A stretch of 64,000 nucleotides of DNA from Synechococcus sp. LA31. GTDB taxonomy: Bacteria; Cyanobacteriota; Cyanobacteriia; PCC-6307; Cyanobiaceae. Numbering within the stretch: position 1 is the first letter of the stretch; every line of letters begins with the position of its first letter. The translations under genes and the position numbers were made by a program. The notes below the pieces were generated by a model that worked only from the letters and a program-made list of their open reading frames with translations, did not search any database and was not told where the DNA came from. Location: NCBI RefSeq assembly GCF_018502385.1, contig NZ_CP075523.1, forward strand, positions 310,001-374,000, given 5' to 3'. Shown here one piece after another: positions 56,782 to 64,000 of this stretch.

Positions 56782-57615
56782 TCAGAGGCGGCTGAGTGCC
56801 GCATCAAGGCCATTGACCACCTGGCAGAAGAACGGAAGATCAAGCGTGTCGACCGTGTCGCTCATCTGGTGGTAATGCGGATTCCGCATATACGAGGTGT
56901 CCGTCACCATCAAGGCGTTGTAGCCCTGATCCCAAAAGGGGCTGTGATCGCTCAGACGCACATCGGGCATGCCGGCGCCGCGGTTGGGCACCGGCAACAC
57001 CTTGGTTTTCACGTAGCGGCCCATTGCTGCCGATAAGCCAGGGAGCATCAGTCCGGCGGATGTGTTGGCCACCAGCGCGATGAAATCGCCCGTGCTGCCA
57101 TACACCTGGCGCATGGCGGGATGGGGGTAGGCCTGCTCTTCGCTGGTGAACGCCAGCATCTCCAGGCTCACCATCAGCTTGAGCGGCTGGCCAGTGGCCC
57201 TGAGCTCAGTGGCCAGCGCCTCACTGCCCACCATCCCCCATTCCTCCTGATCAAAGGCCACCAGCCACACCGGCCGCCGAGGCGGTTCTGCCCGCCAGCG
57301 CTGGGCAAGCTCCAGCAAGGCGGCCAAGCCACTGGCGTTGTCATCGGCGCCGGGTGAGTGCAGGGGGCCGTCATAGTGCGCCCCCACCAGCAGGGGCGAG
57401 GCGTTGGCCCGTTGGCCAGGCAGCTTGAGAATCAAATTCACCCCTGCTTCGCCGGCGCGATCGAAGTGGTGCTCCTCGAGCTCGCCCATTGCAGAGAGCC
57501 GTTCGCGCAGGCTCTCCCGCACACCCATCAGCCCGAGCGGATCCCAGCGGGCATGGCGCGGAACGGCGAACTGATGGAGATCCGCCAGCAAGCGCGCTTG
57601 TAGCTCAGAGGTCAT
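56782..57615 (-). CDS. M28-family zinc aminopeptidase
   Basis: A 277-residue M28 peptidase without a clear signal peptide. Zinc/catalytic segments are visible in order: VGAHYDGPLHSPGADDNASG (His and bridging Asp), FDQEEWGMVGS (catalytic Glu pair), VSLEMLAF, and SDHSPFWDQGYNALMVTDTS with RNPHYHQMSDT. It probably removes N-terminal residues from peptides. Its 5' end overlaps the 3' end of the VWA gene by about 10 bp in the same direction, so the two are co-transcribed. Confidence 0.85.
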   Translation of the reverse strand: MTSELQARLLADLHQFAVPRHARWDPLGLMGVRESLRERLSAMGELEEHHFDRAGEAGVNLILKLPGQRANASPLLVGAHYDGPLHSPGADDNASGLAALLELAQRWRAEPPRRPVWLVAFDQEEWGMVGSEALATELRATGQPLKLMVSLEMLAFTSEEQAYPHPAMRQVYGSTGDFIALVANTSAGLMLPGLSAAMGRYVKTKVLPVPNRGAGMPDVRLSDHSPFWDQGYNALMVTDTSYMRNPHYHQMSDTVDTLDLPFFCQVVNGLDAALSRL

Positions 57616-58882
57616 CACGGCCCTCCTGATTGCGCAGCTTGCGTCCGCGGGCCCGCATGAACGATTGCGTGCCCATCACCTTGCGCGCCAGTGAGAGTTT
57701 GTTGGTTGAGATCAGGTCCAACAACTCACCCAGCAACTTCCTCTCCTGATCGATCTCAGGGCTACTAGGTGCTCGATCCAGGCTGTGCAACGCAGCCTGA
57801 ACCGAGTAGAGCATCTGCGTGGAATCTCCCTGATCGAGCTCCTCCATCGCCCGGAGCCGTTGCCCCGCCGTTTGTTGCAGCAACACCTCCCGCTGCACGT
57901 CGGGATCCACGGGTAATGCCCGCCACTCTTCGAACTCCACGACGGGCAAGCGCATCACCGCTTCCCGTTGCTCGGGTTCATCGTTTGCATTGATCCACTG
58001 CGCTTCCACAGTGAGCAGATCGCGCACTTGCTCCTGTGACTGGTCCTCGGGAGCGATCTGCAGCCGCACGGCGAGCGTGGGCGTGATGCCTGCTTGCAGC
58101 GCGCCGAGCTGAATCCAGCTATCCGCCCCGGGCTCCAGCGGGTTATGGATCTGCTTGAGCTTCACACCCTCCGCCAGGTTGAGCCGTAGGCGCAGATCAC
58201 GCCCCAGGGTGAGGTTCAGGCCCTCCAGTTCCGCGGCAAACACCGCCTCCAGTTGTTGCGGGCTGGTGAGGTGCACCAGATTTCCAGCGCCGGCTTCCGC
58301 CATGGCGGTGAGCAGCCGCTCCTCGTAGTCCTCCCCTAAGCCGATGCAGCTGGTGCTGATCGCTTGTTCATTCGCCTGCCCCACCAGCGGCGCCACCTCC
58401 GATCGGCGCGTGAGACCGGCGTTGGCCTGCCCGTCGGTCAGCAGCACCACCCGTTTTTGATGGCCCGTGAGCGCTTCGGCCTGGAGCAGCGATTCCATCC
58501 CCACCCGCCAACCATCGAAGAGCGCGGTCTGCCCGCCGGAGCGGATCCGGCCAATGGCCGCGATCGCCGCTTGGCTGGGGGCGCTGAGGGGAACCACCGT
58601 GCGCACCTGGTCATCAAAGCTGATGACGCTCAGCCGATCGGCCGGGGTGAGTTGGCGCACCAGCTGTTGCGCCGCTGCGCAGGCGGCCTGGAGCTTCGGG
58701 CCCGCCATCGAACCGGAGCGATCGATCACCACTGCGATCGCAACGGGCTTGCGCTGCTCGCTGACACCGGCCAGCGGCGGTGACTTCAGCTGGATCAAGG
58801 CATCGAACTCGCAGCCCTCACGGCAGATGCCCGGCCGTTCGGGATGGGTGCTCAACACCGTGGTCGGTAAACGGGATTCCAT
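57605..58882 (-). CDS. VWA-domain protein
   Basis: A 425-residue protein. A von Willebrand A domain spans about residues 45-215 with a complete MIDAS (VVIDRSGSMAGPKLQA; SGGQTALFDGW; LLTDGQANAGLTRR), followed by a beta-rich part (LGRDLRLRLNLAEGVKLKQI) and a helical C-terminus. It resembles single-gene cyanobacterial VWA proteins related to YfbK-like proteins. Metal-dependent protein binding is expected; the partner is unknown, possibly the co-transcribed peptidase. Confidence 0.82.
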   Translation of the reverse strand: MESRLPTTVLSTHPERPGICREGCEFDALIQLKSPPLAGVSEQRKPVAIAVVIDRSGSMAGPKLQAACAAAQQLVRQLTPADRLSVISFDDQVRTVVPLSAPSQAAIAAIGRIRSGGQTALFDGWRVGMESLLQAEALTGHQKRVVLLTDGQANAGLTRRSEVAPLVGQANEQAISTSCIGLGEDYEERLLTAMAEAGAGNLVHLTSPQQLEAVFAAELEGLNLTLGRDLRLRLNLAEGVKLKQIHNPLEPGADSWIQLGALQAGITPTLAVRLQIAPEDQSQEQVRDLLTVEAQWINANDEPEQREAVMRLPVVEFEEWRALPVDPDVQREVLLQQTAGQRLRAMEELDQGDSTQMLYSVQAALHSLDRAPSSPEIDQERKLLGELLDLISTNKLSLARKVMGTQSFMRARGRKLRNQEGRDDL

Positions 58883-59013
58883 ACACAGCTCCTTGCTTGG
58901 TTGAACCCACTGTTTCCCGCCTCAGGGCTGATCGAGGCTGATCTCGTGCGAAGGACGGCCGAGCCCCTGCGCGTGTTTCTCGCCAGACTCAACACAGGCT
59001 GGGCGTTACATCG

Positions 59014-60066
59014 GTGCTGCTCAACTTCTTCGACGTCGATACAGCGACTGGCGAGCGCAGCGTTGAACTCCAGGTCGGTGACTACCCCCAGTTGGGGCTC
59101 CAGAGCGACCTCCTGGTGGTGTCGGCTTTTCGGGGGCATTACGCCCCGGTGCCCCGAACCCTGCTCGGGCGGCTCCATGAGGCCTATGGGCTGAGGCTGT
59201 CGGAGCTCGACGTTGCCCTTGATCTGCGCTCCAGCCCCTTGAAGGCCTGGGTGAGTGCACCGCTGGACCTGGGTGATCAGGCGCCTCCAAGCCGGTTCAA
59301 GCGGATTGCCGTGGTTGAAGGAGCTATTGAGTGGCAGGAGGGCGATCTGGTGCCCTGGCCGCCGTTTAACCGCCTGTTTTCGCTGTTGGCGCTCCTGCCG
59401 ATGCGCGGTATCGCTTGCGCCGCGGTGGCCTCACCTTTGTTGGGGAGTGGCAATCAAGGCATTGATGCGCTCTCCCACGTGCCTGAGCTGCTCGAGGCCT
59501 ATCGCGAAGCCTTTCGCCATTTGCCCGATCTGGAGCGGTTGATTCTGTTCGACAAAACCGATCGCCATCTCAGTGTTCTTGGCGAGGCCATTGATTCGAC
59601 CCTTGCGCGGGTGGACGCGCAGGACTTGCGGATTCCCTTGCCCACCGGCTTGCCGGGGTTGGAACGGTTGAACGGTTTGCTGCGGGATCGCGTCGATCCA
59701 CGCCAGGAGCATTCCAGTGCGCTGGCCCATGATCTCGGCGAGCTCCTAGAGATCCTGCGGGCCGAGCAGATCGCCCCCATCGCCTTGGGCATTCATGCCC
59801 GCCGGGTGGTGGAGCAATTGGTGTTGCACAGCCTCCGTGATGTTCCTCATCAGGGCCGCCTGAACTTGTATGGCGGCATTCGCCAGCTCCGCAAGCGGGG
59901 AGCGAACCGTTGGTTGATCAGTTGCCTGGACCAGGTGCGGGAGTTTGGGAACTGGATGGGCCATCCACAAGCTGCTGGACAACAACGGCAAGTGCAGCTT
60001 TATGACGTGTTGGCGGTGTTGTCGTCGCTGCAGAGGGTGTTGGAGGAGTACCCCTGGACTGTTTGA
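59014..60066 (+). CDS. Macro-like plus DUF4145-like protein
   Basis: A 350-residue protein. The N-terminal ~190 residues look like a macro/SLOG-type ligand-binding domain: LLVVSAFRGHYAPVPRTLLG, then VASPLLGSGNQGIDALSHVP with the macro-domain LLGxGNQG loop. The C-terminal part is helical (LGIHARRVVEQLVLHSLRDV; LISCLDQVREFGNWMGHPQ) and resembles DUF4145. This architecture is seen among nucleotide-sensing or defence-associated proteins, so ADP-ribose or nucleotide sensing is a reasonable guess, not shown. The GTG start is weakly supported and could lie slightly upstream. Confidence 0.6.
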   Translation: MLLNFFDVDTATGERSVELQVGDYPQLGLQSDLLVVSAFRGHYAPVPRTLLGRLHEAYGLRLSELDVALDLRSSPLKAWVSAPLDLGDQAPPSRFKRIAVVEGAIEWQEGDLVPWPPFNRLFSLLALLPMRGIACAAVASPLLGSGNQGIDALSHVPELLEAYREAFRHLPDLERLILFDKTDRHLSVLGEAIDSTLARVDAQDLRIPLPTGLPGLERLNGLLRDRVDPRQEHSSALAHDLGELLEILRAEQIAPIALGIHARRVVEQLVLHSLRDVPHQGRLNLYGGIRQLRKRGANRWLISCLDQVREFGNWMGHPQAAGQQRQVQLYDVLAVLSSLQRVLEEYPWTV

Positions 60067-60089
60067 TTCGGCCCTCTCGATACTGCCAA

Positions 60090-60644
60090 TCAGGTGCAAA
60101 GCCGAGCGCAGATCTCAAGCACCAGCGGATCGCGCCGGCAGATCAACACCACGGCGCCGTTGCGGGCGCTGCGCACCTCCACCAAGGTCAGGGATACGGC
60201 TTCTTCAGCGGAGAGGCCTGGCACCTCCTCCACGGCAATCGCATCAAGCAGCTCCAGGCTCAACAGCGGGCGCCACTGCTCTTGCTGTTGGCGGCCCAGC
60301 CGAATCCATTGGGCCCAGGGCACTCCGGAGAACGCCGCCTCAAGCTCCCGGCCGCTGCCCACCCGCAACACCCCACCGGTGAGGCGGTGGTGGTTGATGC
60401 CGCGACGCAGAAACGGAATCCAGGGGGCATCGGCAAAGCGGCGGCCTAATGGGGCATCGCTCTGACGGGCAAGCCCTAGGTCGCGAGCGACCGAGCGGTA
60501 GCGGCGGCTCACGCTCGGTTGAGACATGGTGAGCAACTCCGCGGTGGCGGTGGTGCTCCCGGTGAGCTCGAGCAGATCGAGCATCACCAGATCCCGCAGG
60601 GACGAAGGGATTCGGTAGGGCCGGGAATCGGCAGTGGCGCTCAT
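60090..60644 (-). CDS. LysR-type helix-turn-helix protein
   Basis: A 184-residue protein. The N-terminus has a winged HTH of the LysR kind (LLELTGSTTATAELLTMSQP then SVSRRYRSVARDLGL). The rest (FLRRGINHHRLTGGVLRVGS; WAQWIRLGRQQQEQW; VVLICRRDPLVLEICARL) is much shorter than a full LysR substrate-binding domain, so it is either a reduced family member or a different effector fold. Targets are unknown; it diverges from the kinase-WYL gene. Confidence 0.65.
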   Translation of the reverse strand: MSATADSRPYRIPSSLRDLVMLDLLELTGSTTATAELLTMSQPSVSRRYRSVARDLGLARQSDAPLGRRFADAPWIPFLRRGINHHRLTGGVLRVGSGRELEAAFSGVPWAQWIRLGRQQQEQWRPLLSLELLDAIAVEEVPGLSAEEAVSLTLVEVRSARNGAVVLICRRDPLVLEICARLCT

Positions 60645-60809
60645 CAATGCGCAGTGCAGGGCTCCGCTCAGCTTTTGCTGCCAAGGCGCGATTCAGCCCA
60701 ATGTCCGTGCGAAGAACCCCGGCTCCGGTAGCGCCCGATCGTTCTTCGCAGGGCGGAGCCGGCAAGGCCGGGCCGGGATGCCCATGATGCGAACACCTTG
60801 GCTGTGGAC

Positions 60810-62903
60810 ATGGCCGCCGCGCTGCGCTGCCACCTATTGATCGGCCCGCCCGCCAGCGGCAAGACCACCATCGCGGCCTTGCTGGCGCCGCTGCTTGACG
60901 CCGAGCTGTTCTCCACCGACCGCATCCGCGAGGAGCTGTACGGCGACTCGATGATCCAGGGCCACTGGCATGAGGTGGAAGAGCGCCTGCACGCCGATGT
61001 TCAGCGCTGCGTGGCCGAGGGCCGCTCGGTGTTGATCGACGCCACCCACGCGCGGCGTCCCTGGCGCCTGGCCTTCACGCAGCGCCTGGAGCTTGCTCGC
61101 CAGGTGGAGTGGATCGGCTGGTGGCTGCGCACGCCTGTCGAGGTGTGCCTGGAGTGGAACCAACAGCGCGCGCGCCAGGTGCCGGAGTTGGTGGTGCAGC
61201 AGTTTGCAGCTGCCCTGAACGATCGCGACTTCCAGCCCGACCGCCAGGAAGGCTTTGCTGCACTGGTGGACTTCGATCCTTCACTTGGTGCCGATCTCAA
61301 GGCGGATCTGCAGCTGGAGATCGCTCGCCTCGACAAACGCATCGCCGCAGCCCGCAACCGCGAGCAGGCCAAAGAGCTCCACGGCTACTCACGCTTATTG
61401 GATCTGGAGCGACTGCTCTATCTGTTGCAACTGCTCAGCCGCTTCCCCGGGCTGAGCGCTGGTGATGCCACCACCCGCGCCGAACTGGAGGCGATCTGCA
61501 ATCCACTTCCGGAAGGCTCGATGGCCCAGAGGGCGGCGGCGTTGCTCTCTCGGTTGCGGGGCGAGTGCTACGGCGAAGTGGAGGCTCTCGAAGTTGATCT
61601 GCTCTGGCTGCAGAGCCAGGGGTTCCTCGATGCAACGCCAACCCAGCAACCCCTGGAGCCGCCGATGGCCCCAGTGGAGCTGAGCGAGAAAAACCTCGGT
61701 GGCTGGCCGCCGATGGCGGACCGCAGCGTGTTCATCCGCGTGTTGTCACTGCTGCGCCATCTGTTGCATCACCCCTTTGATTGCGAAAAGGGCGTGCCGC
61801 TGCCCGAGCACCTGATTGCCCAATTGGCTGGGGTCTACATGCCCGGTGAGGCCTCCACCCTGCGCAAGGACGTGGAGCGTGTGCTCACGCCATACGGCTT
61901 CCGCACCCGCAATGACAACGCGCGCCACGGCTACGGCCTGGGAACGGCAGTGCTCTCCGCCGCGCGCCTGCGGGAGGTTCATCAGGTTGTGAGTCAGGCG
62001 GCGGGGCGACTGGGGGACCCCACCGCCCAGGACCTCTTGGCTGAGCTGGATGAACGCTTGCGCTGGGGAGGCGTGCTGCGCGAAGACGAGCTGCCAGTGC
62101 GGGTGTTTGCCAATCGCTCGATCGTGCACCCCGATCTGGTGCGGCGCGACTCGCTGGCGGTGCCCGAACAGGCCGAGAAGCTTGAGGCTGCGATCGCAGG
62201 TGGCCAACGCGTTCTGCTGGAGCGCTTCAGTGATGCAGCCGAGCACGGCGAGGAGCCCCGAGATGCGATTCGGGTCTGGCCGCTGCAGCTTCTGTTTCAC
62301 AACATCGGTTGGTATCTGGCCTACGAGGACGACGCCATTGGCCATGACCATGGCCTGATCCGCACCGAACGGCTGGATCGCCTGGCCTTGCGCCAGGTGG
62401 AGAGTGGTTTTCGCCGGTCACCGCAGCAGCGCGCCGATGGCATTCGGCGCCTAGCCCGGCTGATGGAGCTCAGCGGCGGGATCTATTTCGGTGATGACGC
62501 CGGGCTGCAGCAACAGCTGGCGGCTGCAACCATCGACGAGCTACCAGAGCTGCTCACCACCGTGCGCTTTCGCTGCACCGAGCGGGTCTATCGCTTCCTG
62601 CGGGAAGGCCTACAGCGGTATCCCCTCAACCAGATGCGCTTCTCCAAGCCGCTTGCCGGTGACCGCTGGCGTCATTCCGCGAAGGCACCGGTGGTGCTGG
62701 AGCCGGTTGCTGGCGACTCCCATCCTTTCCCTGTGGAACTGGATCTGCCCCCTTGGACCGTGGCGCGTGATGTGGACTTCAGGCGTTGGCTGTTTGGTTA
62801 TGGGTCGGATGTGGTGATCGAGGAGCCCCAGGAGCTCCGGATGGAGCACGCTCGCCGCGCATTAGCTGTGGTGGCGTCTTATTCACAGGCACACCAGAGA
62901 TGA
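60810..62903 (+). CDS. P-loop kinase fused to a WYL domain
   Basis: A 697-residue protein. The N-terminal ~170 residues are a P-loop kinase of the polynucleotide-kinase/zeta-toxin type (LLIGPPASGKTTIAALLAPL; LFSTDRIREELYGD; SVLIDATHARRPWRL). The middle is helical with a winged-helix-like part (LLRHLLHHPFDCEKGVPLPE; TLRKDVERVLTPYGF). The C-terminal WYL domain (IRVWPLQLLFHNIGWYLAYE) has the Trp-Tyr-Leu motif used to sense nucleic acids or nucleotides. The combination suggests a ligand-sensing kinase or repressor, possibly of nucleic-acid stress. ATG 60810 starts right before the P-loop strand; GTG 60804 is close by. Confidence 0.78.
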   Translation: MAAALRCHLLIGPPASGKTTIAALLAPLLDAELFSTDRIREELYGDSMIQGHWHEVEERLHADVQRCVAEGRSVLIDATHARRPWRLAFTQRLELARQVEWIGWWLRTPVEVCLEWNQQRARQVPELVVQQFAAALNDRDFQPDRQEGFAALVDFDPSLGADLKADLQLEIARLDKRIAAARNREQAKELHGYSRLLDLERLLYLLQLLSRFPGLSAGDATTRAELEAICNPLPEGSMAQRAAALLSRLRGECYGEVEALEVDLLWLQSQGFLDATPTQQPLEPPMAPVELSEKNLGGWPPMADRSVFIRVLSLLRHLLHHPFDCEKGVPLPEHLIAQLAGVYMPGEASTLRKDVERVLTPYGFRTRNDNARHGYGLGTAVLSAARLREVHQVVSQAAGRLGDPTAQDLLAELDERLRWGGVLREDELPVRVFANRSIVHPDLVRRDSLAVPEQAEKLEAAIAGGQRVLLERFSDAAEHGEEPRDAIRVWPLQLLFHNIGWYLAYEDDAIGHDHGLIRTERLDRLALRQVESGFRRSPQQRADGIRRLARLMELSGGIYFGDDAGLQQQLAAATIDELPELLTTVRFRCTERVYRFLREGLQRYPLNQMRFSKPLAGDRWRHSAKAPVVLEPVAGDSHPFPVELDLPPWTVARDVDFRRWLFGYGSDVVIEEPQELRMEHARRALAVVASYSQAHQR

Positions 62904-62917
62904 GAGCTGTTGATGAC

Positions 62918-63604
62918 TCAGGTTGAAATCCACGACTTGAGATCAAACGCCTGATCCCGCTGACCTGGCAACGCTCGAGCGGCGCTGCAAATCGCGCCTG
63001 CCATCAGCCAGATCTGGGCCCCTGGGATCAGCGCTATGGCCAAGCTCACCGCTAGAGACAGAGATGCTCCGCTGATGGACGCCAGACCAACGGATCGCAG
63101 GGTTTTGATCAAGCGATCGCGCCGCGCGGACGCTGTCGCCTCGAGCCAGGCAGATCGGTTGCGCGTCAATTCCCAGCCAAGGGTGATGACAGCTGCAATC
63201 ACGGCCGCCTCCAGGCAGTGGCCGGCAAGATCAGCCGCGACTCCAGGCGCCTGGATGGCATCGAACCCTCCATCCACATGGGCCCGGCCCACCTCCAGCG
63301 GAGTCATCGGCTCGGCGCCCCGACTGCGATTCCAGCTGGCGGTTTCAAATTGCCAGCCCTGTGCGGCTGATCCGCCTTGCGCCTGGGGAACCCAGTGGCT
63401 CAGATCTTTATCCGAAAGCCAACTACGGATCGCTTCCTCAGGGCTGTTGCTCCGCAACAAGAGTTCGGGGAGCTGGCCCTGCAGTTGGGCTCCATGGGCG
63501 GCCAGTCGTTCCTGGAGGGTGGCGATCAGCTGAGGGTCGAAGACCAGCTCTGGGATGCGTGTGATGAACGCTGATGTGAGCCCGATGGCGAAGGCGCGAC
63601 TCAT
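62918..63604 (-). CDS. Hypothetical membrane protein
   Basis: A 228-residue protein. A soluble N-terminal region (TRIPELVFDPQLIATLQERL; LLLRSNSPEEAIRSWLSDKD) precedes two hydrophobic segments (GHCLEAAVIAAVITLGWEL; GASLSLAVSLAIALIPGAQ). Its start overlaps the stop of the next gene upstream (ATGA), so they form a two-gene unit. No family is recognised. Confidence 0.6.
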   Translation of the reverse strand: MSRAFAIGLTSAFITRIPELVFDPQLIATLQERLAAHGAQLQGQLPELLLRSNSPEEAIRSWLSDKDLSHWVPQAQGGSAAQGWQFETASWNRSRGAEPMTPLEVGRAHVDGGFDAIQAPGVAADLAGHCLEAAVIAAVITLGWELTRNRSAWLEATASARRDRLIKTLRSVGLASISGASLSLAVSLAIALIPGAQIWLMAGAICSAARALPGQRDQAFDLKSWIST

Positions 63605-64000
63605 ACCGCTTGAGAGGCCGTACCCGCTCCACTGATGAGGCGGCTTAGGTTCACGCCCGCCTCAAAGGCAGCGCGATGGAGGTCTGAGCGCTGGGCCTCG
63701 CTGAGGCCATCCCAAAAGGCGTGGGCAAGGTCCACCGAAGCCTTACCCAGGCCAACCATCCCGATCAAGCTCAGCGGTAAGCCAAGCCAGGGGAAGACCA
63801 GAAGCACCACGCCGAGCACTGCACTCACGGCGGCACCTTGCTTGGTGGTTTCCCAGACGCTCGCCACGATGACCTTGACCTGGGTGTTGCGGTCGATCTC
63901 ACCGCGTTTGCGCATGGCTTCGGTGCGCAGCCCAGTGAGGAGGGCCTGGTAAATCGCATAAACGAGCATTCCGCCGACGGTGCTCTCGCCGACGAACTCA
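63601..64000 (-). CDS. Hypothetical membrane protein (5' partial)
   Basis: The frame is open to the right edge (reading EFVGESTVGGMLVYAIYQAL), so the N-terminus is outside the window; the ATG at 63969 is probably internal. One long hydrophobic hairpin (VSAVLGVVLLVFPWLGLPLS) is flanked by charged helices. It is upstream of, and overlaps, the 62918-63604 gene. The repeated ends on AxxAGVNLSRLISGAG may form a bundle. Function unknown. Confidence 0.6.
   Translation of the reverse strand, partial: EFVGESTVGGMLVYAIYQALLTGLRTEAMRKRGEIDRNTQVKVIVASVWETTKQGAAVSAVLGVVLLVFPWLGLPLSLIGMVGLGKASVDLAHAFWDGLSEAQRSDLHRAAFEAGVNLSRLISGAGTASQAV

Noticed and set aside
1-64000. CRISPR arrays, tRNA and rRNA genes
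   Set aside because: Scanning found no regularly spaced repeat-spacer units, no tRNA TpsiC-arm sequence in a cloverleaf context and no conserved rRNA segments.

Overview
The window looks like chromosome (or a large replicon) of a GC-rich picocyanobacterium of the Cyanobium / Synechococcus group. The main evidence is a two-domain phycobilisome rod linker (17658-18626), an RpaB/Ycf27-type response regulator (19226-20008), DUF3721, DUF4278 and stand-alone Nif11 proteins, an HPP transporter, and scattered HIP1-like GCGATCGC octamers. I found no tRNA, rRNA, CRISPR array, transposase or integrase gene.

Layout. (1) 1-3.7 kb is a copper/redox cluster: a glutaredoxin-MauE membrane protein, a Tat-exported multicopper oxidase, and a MerR-type regulator with a clear operator driving a DUF305 / DUF3721 / PepSY-like membrane operon. 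(2) 4.1-16.7 kb is an accessory block that looks like an integrated plasmid or phage-plasmid. It carries a metallophosphoesterase, two sigma-70-like proteins, a LuxR-type regulator, two DUF433/DUF5615 toxin-antitoxin modules (one with a frameshifted toxin), an iteron array beside an AT-rich tract, a winged-helix Rep-like protein, a DnaB-like helicase and a DnaG-like primase, ending in a dead PAS-domain gene. (3) 17-21.3 kb returns to host-type genes (rod linker, RpaB-like regulator, small conserved proteins). (4) 22.2-25.4 kb holds a second phage-like piece: a SLOG-fold protein, a siphovirus Gp157-like protein and a Rad52/Rad22 single-strand annealing protein. It shares an unusual GGGGCC hairpin with block 2. 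(5) 25.6-30.4 kb contains a CDF metal exporter with a small ribbon-helix-helix-like protein, HPP, MscL, a class D beta-lactamase and a Nif11 protein. (6) 30.6-55.7 kb is a large composite defence island. On the minus strand, in transcription order, it has a DUF4011 / SF1-helicase / Vsr-like nuclease giant (Hhe-like), a DruE-like DEAD/DUF1998 helicase giant, a 114-residue unknown, then HsdM, HsdS, a GmrSD-type DUF262-DUF1524-DUF5655 protein and HsdR. Converging on it from the plus strand is a lower-GC three-gene operon that I cannot assign to any known family; its first and last products share a coiled-coil module. (7) 55.8-64 kb has an M28 peptidase overlapping a VWA protein, a macro-like/DUF4145-like protein, a LysR-type HTH protein, a P-loop kinase fused to a WYL domain, and two membrane proteins.

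The strongest candidates for something undescribed are the three-gene coiled-coil operon at the end of the defence island, the island's combination of R-M, GmrSD-like, DruE-like and Hhe-like parts, and the iteron/Rep/DnaB/DnaG/Gp157/Rad52 replicon remnant with its own sigma factors. All functions are inferred by reading motifs; no database search was run.
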